Source: Pseudomonadota bacterium (GTDB taxonomy: Bacteria; Desulfobacterota; Syntrophia; Syntrophales; JADFWA01). Taken from it: 5,599 nt of DNA. Position 1 is the stretch's first letter; the number at the start of each line of letters is the position of its first letter. The notes beneath the pieces were generated by a model. It saw only the letters and a list, made by a program, of their open reading frames with translations. It was not told the origin of the DNA and made no database searches. Position numbers and translations under genes: made by a program. The stretch lies in contig JAUVKS010000135.1 of the NCBI GenBank assembly GCA_030596145.1, positions 1-5,599 of the forward strand, read 5' to 3'. Shown here piece by piece: positions 1-5,424 of this stretch.

Positions 1-785
1 TCCAGATAGATATTATCTTCCAGACCAACACGGACGTTACCGCCAAGAAGAAGGGACTGTGTACACATGGGGAATTGATCACGCCCTGCGACACAAACGG
101 AAAATTCGAAATCTCCGATTAGCCGTTTTGCATAATTGACCAGGAACAACAGATTCTCCGAACCCGGAGTAATCCCGCCCAAGACACCCATGACAAACTG
201 TATGTAAATGGGCTTCTCAATGGGATATCCCCTCTCAATCATAAAGGCCACATTGTTGATCATGGCGGAGTCGTAAACCTCAAATTCAGGCTTGGTCCCA
301 TTTTTACTGAATGTGACACTGAACTCTCTCATCGATTTGAAGGTATTCGGAAAGATAAAATCCTCACTCATGGCCAGATACTTTGGCTCCCAGTCAAACT
401 TGAACTCCTTGAACTTATCCAGAGCATGGAAAAGGGCAAAGTTAATAGATCCTGCATTGAAAGACGCAAGCTCCGGCTTAAATCGGGTTACCGGTTCAAC
501 CCGTTGCTCCAGAGTCATACCCAACCCGCCACCGGTGGTTATACAAACGACAACATTGCATCTGCTCTTTATGCTATCCAGCATTTCCTCATAAAGCTCC
601 ATTTTCGAAACCGGCATGCCTGTTTCAGGATCTCGGGCGTGGATATGACAGACCGCCGCTCCCGCTTCATAACATCGAACCGCCTCGTCGGCGATCTGCT
701 GAGGAGTATGCGGCACGTAGGGTGACATGGTGGGAGTATGAATGCTCCCGGTGAGCGCCGCCGTAATAACAGTTTTGCTTTTCAT
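1..785 (-). CDS. Beta-keto acid cleavage enzyme (BKACE/Kce, DUF849), C-terminus cut by window edge
   Basis: Reading the minus strand from the ATG at 785 gives 261 uninterrupted codons to the window edge. Family members are usually about 270-310 residues, so only the C-terminal end is missing. The family (TIM barrel, zinc-dependent; 3-keto-5-aminohexanoate cleavage enzyme is the type member) condenses a beta-keto acid with acetyl-CoA to give acetoacetate and a new acyl-CoA, in the cytoplasm. Visible signatures are TAALTG (residues 8-13), CHIHARDP (46-53, with His47 and His49 as the HxH zinc ligands), SFNAGSIN (108-115), CVAGRDQ (231-237) and VGLEDNIY (253-260, whose Glu256 matches the third zinc ligand position). 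The start is supported by AAGGAG ten bases upstream. It is transcribed divergently from the HyuA gene and may share control with it. The family is secure. The substrate is not: lysine-fermentation Kce is only one of many BKACE specificities, and no lysine-fermentation partner gene is visible here. Confidence 0.93.
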   Translation of the reverse strand, partial: MKSKTVITAALTGSIHTPTMSPYVPHTPQQIADEAVRCYEAGAAVCHIHARDPETGMPVSKMELYEEMLDSIKSRCNVVVCITTGGGLGMTLEQRVEPVTRFKPELASFNAGSINFALFHALDKFKEFKFDWEPKYLAMSEDFIFPNTFKSMREFSVTFSKNGTKPEFEVYDSAMINNVAFMIERGYPIEKPIYIQFVMGVLGGITPGSENLLFLVNYAKRLIGDFEFSVCVAGRDQFPMCTQSLLLGGNVRVGLEDNIYL

Positions 786-795
786 AAGTTGAGTT

Positions 796-801
796 CTCCT
801 T
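796..801 (-). promoter_or_regulatory. Ribosome binding site of the BKACE gene
   Basis: On the minus strand the hexamer AAGGAG lies ten bases before the ATG at 785. It is the only good Shine-Dalgarno match nearby. Together with the family-typical N-terminus (TAALTG beginning at residue 8) it fixes the start codon. Confidence 0.75.
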
Positions 802-810
802 ATCAATAGA

Positions 811-829
811 GATATGGCAAGGGCATATC
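811..829. promoter_or_regulatory. Inverted repeat GATATG-N7-CATATC, candidate operator
   Basis: Two perfect 6-bp arms (811-816 and 824-829) flank a 7-bp spacer. The repeat lies just upstream of the BKACE ribosome binding site, where a bound protein or a leader hairpin could control that gene. The symmetry is seen directly in the sequence. A regulatory role is inference, and no adjacent regulator gene is visible. Confidence 0.35.
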
Positions 830-845
830 CGGTAACCAGGATCAG

Positions 846-861
846 TACCATCTGCATGGTA
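846..861. promoter_or_regulatory. 16-bp dyad TACCAT-CTGC-ATGGTA, candidate operator
   Basis: Perfect 6-bp arms (846-851, 856-861) flank a 4-bp centre, in the middle of the divergent intergenic region. Size and position suit a dimeric repressor or activator such as a GntR- or TetR-type protein. The same bases could also form a small RNA hairpin in the BKACE leader. It is followed at 868-876 by a run of nine A residues that may bend the DNA. Function is inferred. Confidence 0.4.
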
Positions 862-883
862 AATTTCAAAAAAAAAGTTAATT

Positions 884-889
884 AGTCAA
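884..889 (-). promoter_or_regulatory. Possible -35 element (TTGACT) toward BKACE
   Basis: The minus strand reads TTGACT here, 5 of 6 matches to the sigma70 -35 consensus. No convincing -10 box sits at the right distance: TGAAAT at 863-868 needs a short 15-bp spacer, and the 16-18-bp options are poor. This is at most a weak or activator-dependent promoter; the hexamer may instead be half of a dyad with 915-920. Confidence 0.25.
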
Positions 890-914
890 GGGATAAAGCA
901 CGACAAAGGATAAA
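887..914. repeat. Imperfect 11-bp direct repeat, 17-bp offset
   Basis: CAAGGGATAAA (887-897) and CAAAGGATAAA (904-914) agree at 10 of 11 positions. They end immediately before the -35 box of the rightward promoter, where a class II activator would bind. The second copy also contains the AAAGGA that would serve as a Shine-Dalgarno for the rejected TTG start at 915. The repeat is a direct observation; the activator role is inference. Confidence 0.35.
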
Positions 915-943
915 TTGACTGATAAGGTTTCATATGCTATCAG
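915..943 (+). promoter_or_regulatory. Sigma70-type promoter with extended -10 for the HyuA-HDAC-CMD operon
   Basis: TTGACT (915-920) is followed after exactly 17 bases by TATCAG (938-943). This -10 box carries an upstream TG at 935-936, giving the extended form TGnTATCAG. Transcription would start near 950, leaving a leader of about 28 bases before the ATG at 978. If correct, the open reading frame's apparent TTG start at 915 is promoter sequence, not coding. Confidence 0.55.
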
Positions 944-967
944 TTCCGACGAAAAGAACTCCTACAC

Positions 968-974
968 AGGGGGA
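968..974 (+). promoter_or_regulatory. Ribosome binding site deciding the HyuA start
   Basis: AGGGGGA sits about four bases before the ATG at 978. The spacing is a little short, but the purine run is strong. It favours ATG 978 over the upstream in-frame TTG at 915, because the family's N-terminal phosphate-binding motif normally begins two to five residues from the start, as it does from this ATG. Confidence 0.6.
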
Positions 975-977
975 ACA

Positions 978-2651
978 ATGATCTTAGGAATCGATGTGGG
1001 TGGAACTCACACGGACGCAACTCTTATTGAAAACTTTGAGTTAAAGAGAAAGGCAAAGGTCCTCACAAACCGGGAAAACCTGATGGATTCACTCCTGGAG
1101 GTTACAGGTGAACTGTTTAAAAGTGAAAATCCTGATAACCTGAAAAGGGTTGTTCTCAGTACCACCATATCCACCAACGCCATCGTCCAGGGCAAGACCG
1201 AAAGGGTCGGTCTGATTCTGGCGAGCGGTCCAGGGCTCTCACCGGCTACACTCAAAATCAACGATGACACCCACTTCATCTCCGGTTATGTAAATCATCG
1301 GGGAATTGAAGCCGCGGGGATTGATCACGATGAAGTGTCCCGAATCTGCACCCACTTCAGGGAGGAAGGGATCGACCACGCGGGCATTGTGGGGAAATTT
1401 TCCACAAGAAATCCCGGCCAGGAAATAGAGATCAGAGACATCATCAATGACAACCTGAAACATGTATCACTTGGCCATCGAATGTCGGGCAACCTCAATT
1501 TTCCAAGGCGTATTGCGACAACATATCTCAATGCCGCCATCCATGATCTATACACCGCATTTGTAAGAGATATTCAGGATTTTGTAGGAAAAATGGGGGC
1601 AGATGTCCCGATTTATATCCTGAAGGCGGATGGAGGGACATTTGAAATCGACCAGTCTACTGAATATCCCGTCCAGACCATACTATCCGGACCCGCCGCC
1701 AGCATCATGGGTGTTTTAAGCCTGACCGACTGCCGGGAAGACGCGATCGCTCTCGATATAGGGGGCACAACCACCGATATTGCCATCTTTGCCGATGGAG
1801 TTCCCCTCTTAGAGCCACTGGGTGTAACCATCGAAGGCCACAAGACCATGATCAGGGGGTTGAGAACGAAATCCATAGGGATAGGCGGGGACAGCAGGGT
1901 CAAATATGAATCGAACGAAATTATTATAGGTCCCGAAAGGGATGGTCCCGCCGCCGCCTTCGGAGGCCCCTCCCCCACTCCGACGGACGCCATGATCGTC
2001 CTCGGTCTCACAAAAATCGGTGACAAAGATAAGGCAACGGCCGCCATAAACTCGATAGCGAAAGAGACGGGCTGCCCCGCTCATGAAGCCGCAAAAACAA
2101 TCTTTGATCAGACCTGCCTGGAAATAGCCGTTTCAGTAAAAGAGATGCTTGAGGAAATCAACAACAGGCCCGTCTATACTGTCCATGAGATACTTGAAGG
2201 AAAGAAATTGACTCCCCAGATACTTCATGTGGTCGGCGGTCCCGCGGAACCGATGGCGGAGCATCTGGGAGAGTTATTAGGATGTCCGGCTCATATTCCC
2301 GGTCACGCGGAGGTGGCCAATGCAGTGGGGGCCGCCCTGGCCCGGACAACGGCCGAACTAACGCTTCTTGCCGACACCGAGCAGCAGACTCTGACGATTG
2401 TCGAAGAGGGTATACAGACCCAAATACCCAACGGTTTTTCCAGAGATGACGCACTCAATATCGGCAAAGAGAAACTGCGTGAGAGGGCGATCAAAATGGG
2501 GGCAAAAGAAGAGGATATTGCAGTAGAAGTAATCGAAGATCAGGAATTCAATATGGTAAGGGGATTCCACACAACCGGCAAAAATATAAGGGTAAAGGTT
2601 CAGGTAAAACCGGGGCTGATAGCCGGTTTCGGAAAGGAGCAGACAATATGA
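978..2651 (+). CDS. HyuA-type hydantoinase/oxoprolinase family ATPase
   Basis: Translation from ATG 978 gives 557 residues; an in-frame TTG at 915 would add 21 residues unlike the family. This is an ASKHA-fold ATPase with the hydantoinase A N-terminal domain (about 2-165) and the main hydantoinase/oxoprolinase domain (about 185-455). Motifs seen are GIDVGGTHTD (4-13, phosphate 1), ADGGT (217-221), LSGPAAS (236-242), LDIGGTTTDIA (259-269, phosphate 2), GIGGDS (301-306), VGGPAEP (419-425) and GHAEVANAVGAA (442-453, adenosine region). Family members couple ATP hydrolysis to opening of cyclic amides (hydantoins, 5-oxoproline) or to carboxylation or ligation of small molecules, in the cytoplasm. 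At 557 residues it is shorter than classical HyuA proteins (roughly 650-720), and no HyuB partner follows. Histidine replaces the usual phenylalanine in the GGTFTD motif. It heads an operon whose next gene overlaps by four bases. The family is certain; the reaction is unknown, and a small-molecule kinase or ligase role is possible. Confidence 0.9.
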   Translation: MILGIDVGGTHTDATLIENFELKRKAKVLTNRENLMDSLLEVTGELFKSENPDNLKRVVLSTTISTNAIVQGKTERVGLILASGPGLSPATLKINDDTHFISGYVNHRGIEAAGIDHDEVSRICTHFREEGIDHAGIVGKFSTRNPGQEIEIRDIINDNLKHVSLGHRMSGNLNFPRRIATTYLNAAIHDLYTAFVRDIQDFVGKMGADVPIYILKADGGTFEIDQSTEYPVQTILSGPAASIMGVLSLTDCREDAIALDIGGTTTDIAIFADGVPLLEPLGVTIEGHKTMIRGLRTKSIGIGGDSRVKYESNEIIIGPERDGPAAAFGGPSPTPTDAMIVLGLTKIGDKDKATAAINSIAKETGCPAHEAAKTIFDQTCLEIAVSVKEMLEEINNRPVYTVHEILEGKKLTPQILHVVGGPAEPMAEHLGELLGCPAHIPGHAEVANAVGAALARTTAELTLLADTEQQTLTIVEEGIQTQIPNGFSRDDALNIGKEKLRERAIKMGAKEEDIAVEVIEDQEFNMVRGFHTTGKNIRVKVQVKPGLIAGFGKEQTI

Positions 2652-3946
2652 AAAGAACAGGTCTCATTTTCTTTCCCGCCTTCGACTGGGCCATATCACC
2701 GACTCACCCGGAAAGGGAGGAGCGGCTTCTCTATACCCAGGACCAGGTCTTTGAAGAGGGGCTGCTTGACTTCGACAATATTATAGAATTCAAGCCGGGC
2801 ATGGCTACACCTGACGACATAAACCGGATTCACATCTGTGTTCCCGATGCGGGAAGCGTCATCACCGAGTCCCACCTCATCTCGGCAGGCGGCGCTATCA
2901 CAGCCGCCGACAAAGTGCTTCAGGGAAAAGTCGACAATGCCTTCGCCCTTGTCCGTCCCCCCGGCCATCACGCGATGAGAGTCGTTCACGGCGCCCGGGG
3001 TTTTTGCAACGTCAATATCGAAGCGATAATGGTCGAATACATCAGAAAAAATTACGGCCCGAAGAGGGTCGCCATCATAGATACCGACTGTCACCACGGT
3101 GACGGAAGCCAGGACATCTACTGGCATGACCCCGATACACTTTATATTTCTATTCATCAGGACGGCAGAACGCTCTATCCGGGCTCAGGCTTCCCGGAAG
3201 AATTCGGCGGCCCCAACGCGCTCGGCGCCACAATCAATATACCCCTGCCTCCACAGACTTCTGAAGAGGGGTTTCTCCATGTCTTGGACAATCTCATTCT
3301 CCCGATACTGGATGAATTCAAGCCGGATCTGATTATCAATTCAGCGGGGCAAGACAATCATTACACAGACCCAATCACCGACATGCGCTTCACCGCTCAG
3401 GGATACGCGATGCTGAACGAAAAGCTGTCACCCGATATCGCAGTACTGGAGGGAGGATACTCCATTGAGAGCGCCCTCCCCTACATTAATGTCGGCATCA
3501 TCCTGGCCATGGCAGGCATCGATTACAGCCACGTGAAGGAACCCGACTATGACCCTGTATCCCTCAAACAGTCCGATGAGATAAGCCGATATATAGAAAA
3601 GGAGGCATCGGAGATTTACAACCTCTGGAAAAAAAGAGATTCCATAAAGGAAGATCTGGTCGGAGGCGCCGAATATGTCAGACGAGATAGAGACATCTAT
3701 TATGATACCGACGGGATAAGAGAACAACAGAAGGAAACAGTAAGAATATGTAATGACTGCGGGGGGCTTCTAACCATCGATTCCACGGCAAGCACGGGAA
3801 ACAAGATTTTTGCCGTGATCATCCCCGGACAGAGCTGCCCGACATGCAGAAGTAAAGGTGAGGAGATATTTGCCTCCACAGACAAAACCAGCTTAAACTA
3901 CGCCTATTTCCAGGACAGGGACAAGAATATTTTTCTGGTGGAATAA
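2648..3946 (+). CDS. Histone-deacetylase-fold amidohydrolase with C-terminal zinc ribbon
   Basis: This 432-residue protein belongs to the arginase/deacetylase superfamily (HDAC, AcuC, acetylpolyamine amidohydrolase), zinc hydrolases that remove acyl groups from amines. The catalytic domain is about residues 1-295. Seen are HPERE (20-24), RPPGHHA (103-109, catalytic His pair 107/108), DTDCHHGDG (145-153, zinc ligands Asp147 and His149), SAGQDNHYTDP (232-242, third ligand Asp236) and LEGGYS (267-272, catalytic Tyr271). All active-site positions are present, so it should be active. A charged, probably helical linker (about 305-360) leads to a CxxC-25-CxxC zinc ribbon (Cys368, 371, 397, 400), an unusual addition that might bind a partner, nucleic acid or substrate. 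The start ATG overlaps the HyuA stop (ATGA) and has AAGGAG eight bases upstream, so translation is probably coupled. In bacteria the substrate is more likely a small acylated amine or acyl-lysine protein than histone. Confidence 0.92.
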   Translation: MKRTGLIFFPAFDWAISPTHPEREERLLYTQDQVFEEGLLDFDNIIEFKPGMATPDDINRIHICVPDAGSVITESHLISAGGAITAADKVLQGKVDNAFALVRPPGHHAMRVVHGARGFCNVNIEAIMVEYIRKNYGPKRVAIIDTDCHHGDGSQDIYWHDPDTLYISIHQDGRTLYPGSGFPEEFGGPNALGATINIPLPPQTSEEGFLHVLDNLILPILDEFKPDLIINSAGQDNHYTDPITDMRFTAQGYAMLNEKLSPDIAVLEGGYSIESALPYINVGIILAMAGIDYSHVKEPDYDPVSLKQSDEISRYIEKEASEIYNLWKKRDSIKEDLVGGAEYVRRDRDIYYDTDGIREQQKETVRICNDCGGLLTIDSTASTGNKIFAVIIPGQSCPTCRSKGEEIFASTDKTSLNYAYFQDRDKNIFLVE

Positions 3947-3977
3947 TGTACCAACAAAAACGACAGGGAGAAATATT

Positions 3978-4373
3978 GTGGACAAAGAAGCTATTAAAAA
4001 AAAGACTCAGGAAACAGCAAACAAACTCTTCGGCAAGAGAGTCAAGATGGATCCACCATATCTGATGTGGAGGGAATTCGACAAGGACCTGGCAAATGAT
4101 TTTTCCAGATTCATTACCGGCAACCTTTATTCCCGGACAGTTCTGACACTGCCGGAAAGGCAGATGGTTGCATGCGCCATGCTGGCGGCGCTTCGTGCCA
4201 CAGATGAGCTAAAACTCCACGTAAACGCGGCGCTGAATGTCGGCTGCGACCCGAGAAAACTGACCGAGACCTTCTTTCAGGTGGCTACCTATGCAGGGAT
4301 GCCGGCGGTCAACGAGGCGCTTGAGGTCTACAGAGACGTCCTTAAAGAAAGAGGCGAATGGCCGATAAAATAG
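3978..4373 (+). CDS. Carboxymuconolactone decarboxylase (CMD) family protein
   Basis: This is a small 131-residue all-helical protein. The GTG start is chosen because AGGGAG lies seven bases upstream; the first ATG is codon 24, inside the domain. The core runs from about 30 to 123 and matches the PcaC-like pattern: LTLPERQMVACAMLAAL (56-72), ATDELKLHVNAALNVGC (74-90) and FFQVATYAGMPAVNEAL (99-115). His81 sits where PcaC-like proteins have a conserved histidine. The AhpD-type CxxC redox motif is absent (the only cysteines are Cys66 and Cys90), so a peroxidase role is unlikely. Known members decarboxylate gamma-carboxymuconolactone, but many relatives have unknown reactions, and no protocatechuate-pathway genes are nearby. 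It follows the HDAC-like gene by 31 bp with no terminator, so it is probably the third gene of the operon. Family call firm, reaction unknown. Confidence 0.88.
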   Translation: MDKEAIKKKTQETANKLFGKRVKMDPPYLMWREFDKDLANDFSRFITGNLYSRTVLTLPERQMVACAMLAALRATDELKLHVNAALNVGCDPRKLTETFFQVATYAGMPAVNEALEVYRDVLKERGEWPIK

Positions 4374-4385
4374 TAATCCATTCAA

Positions 4386-4425
4386 ATTCCCCTTCCCTCG
4401 TGAGAGGGGTTAGGGGAGGGGGAAT
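4386..4425. repeat. Long G/C-rich hairpin, probable dispersed intergenic repeat
   Basis: Bases 4386-4398 can pair with 4413-4425 over 13 positions (11 Watson-Crick and two G-T wobbles), enclosing a 14-base loop. Within the region CCCTC-GTGA-GAGGG forms an alternative shorter stem. One strand is nearly all C/T and the other nearly all G/A. No T-run follows on either strand, so it is not a textbook intrinsic terminator. The composition resembles the C/T-G/A rich palindromes dispersed between genes in many proteobacterial genomes. It could attenuate read-through or protect the upstream mRNA 3' end. Confidence 0.6.
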
Positions 4426-4443
4426 AGCCACAAACAGAACTAC

Positions 4444-5331
4444 ATGGAACTGCAATCAGAAAAAGATTTTTATAGCCTGATCCACAAAATCAGGCAAAGA
4501 GACAAAGAAACATTGTCGGGCTACTGGTTTAATCTGATAAAAGATAAAGATTGCCAATTCATCCAGGGCAATATTAACGATGAAAAATCGGAAGTCGGCA
4601 TCAACAGAAATCTCGCCACACTGACGGATGAAATAAGACCTGACGACATAAAGGGCTTCTGGCCCGAAATTTCAGGATATCCCATCTACAAACCGGAAGA
4701 AGAAATTCTCGTAAAATACATGTCCGCTCTCGGGGAAAATGATATCGAAATCATCATTCCCGAGAGGGATGTCGCCCGGCCTGTCGACTGGGACAGATTC
4801 GATTCAACCGGGGAATTCAGGATTTACTCCACCTTTATCTATCCTGCCATTATAGATGTGCTCACAATAATTGAATTCCACCGGTTCCTGGATATGGGCT
4901 GTGGTTCCGGAAATCTCATCCAGGCTATCAAAAAAAGCTATCCCGATGCAGAATGTTACGGAATCGACATCAATGACAAAAACATAGAAGCGACCGAAGA
5001 AAACGAGCTGCCGAATATCTATCTTGGGGATAGTGAAAAGATAAACGACATCCTGCCCGATGGGCTCTCCTTCGACGTCATCATATTCTGCGGCCTCTTA
5101 AACAAGCAGGTAACGACCAGAGAAGAGTCAACTAAAATACTCGCCAACAGCCTTCAGAGACTGAAAAAAGGGGGGCATATTATCATGACAGGCTACAGTG
5201 CCTGCTACCTGACTGCAAACAACTTAACCAGTATGGGAATCCAGATCCTCCGTAAAAGCATCCCTGAAAATATCTTCAAAGATTACTTCCACTTCTACCT
5301 GCGACAGTTATACCTTGGGAGGAAGCTTTGA
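4444..5331 (+). CDS. Class I SAM-dependent methyltransferase, specific target unknown
   Basis: The protein has 295 residues. A Rossmann-type methyltransferase domain occupies about 125-255: FLDMGCGSGN (148-157, motif I, SAM-binding glycine loop), YGIDIND (172-178, with acidic Asp175 expected to contact the SAM ribose), GDSEKI (196-201), DVIIFCGLLN (211-220, motif II/strand 4) and LKKGGHIIMTG (240-250, motif III). Residues 1-120 form a charged N-terminal region I do not recognise; it could set substrate specificity. No signal peptide or membrane segment is visible. An in-frame stop at 4411-4413 with no start codon after it makes ATG 4444 the first possible start, yet no Shine-Dalgarno sequence precedes it; the nearest purine run lies over 20 bases away in the hairpin. 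It is downstream of the operon but separated by the hairpin, so co-transcription is uncertain. The methyltransferase fold is firm; the substrate cannot be inferred. Confidence 0.85.
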   Translation: MELQSEKDFYSLIHKIRQRDKETLSGYWFNLIKDKDCQFIQGNINDEKSEVGINRNLATLTDEIRPDDIKGFWPEISGYPIYKPEEEILVKYMSALGENDIEIIIPERDVARPVDWDRFDSTGEFRIYSTFIYPAIIDVLTIIEFHRFLDMGCGSGNLIQAIKKSYPDAECYGIDINDKNIEATEENELPNIYLGDSEKINDILPDGLSFDVIIFCGLLNKQVTTREESTKILANSLQRLKKGGHIIMTGYSACYLTANNLTSMGIQILRKSIPENIFKDYFHFYLRQLYLGRKL

Positions 5332-5424
5332 TAATTTAAAAACACAAAGAATAGGAAAGGGTGAATCAGATCATCTTTATACGTTTATACGGAAAGCGAT
5401 CAATAAAAGTATAACCTATCTCTC
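5332..5424. other. Convergent intergenic spacer with a tandem octamer
   Basis: The 93-bp gap between the 3' ends of the methyltransferase and the decarboxylase beta gene is A/T rich. It contains two adjacent perfect copies of TTTATACG (5376-5383, 5384-5391). A weak 6-bp inverted pair, TTATAC (5385-5390) and GTATAA (5409-5414), spans an 18-base loop. I see no convincing intrinsic terminator on either strand, so convergent read-through is possible. Confidence 0.5.

Noticed and set aside
292..725. Two overlapping plus-strand open frames of about 100 codons (292-594 and 426-725)
   Set aside because: They lie antisense inside the BKACE gene, have no ribosome binding site or recognisable domain, and the minus strand encodes a clear family protein across the whole stretch.
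1613..2047. 144-codon minus-strand open frame inside the HyuA gene
   Set aside because: Antisense shadow of a well-conserved coding region; composition is repetitive in Pro/Ser/Val as expected from an opposite-strand reading, with no supporting start signals.
2696..3157. 153-codon minus-strand open frame inside the HDAC-like gene
   Set aside because: It is antisense to the catalytic motifs of the deacetylase domain, and no family resemblance is seen.
4386..4425. Intrinsic terminator for the HyuA-HDAC-CMD operon
   Set aside because: The stem is strong but is not followed by a T-run on the plus strand (AATAGCC follows), so it is better described as a hairpin repeat.
5361..5416. Short GTG-initiated frame of 17 codons in the convergent spacer
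   Set aside because: Very short, its purine run touches the start codon, and the encoded peptide has no recognisable feature; it also covers the tandem octamer.
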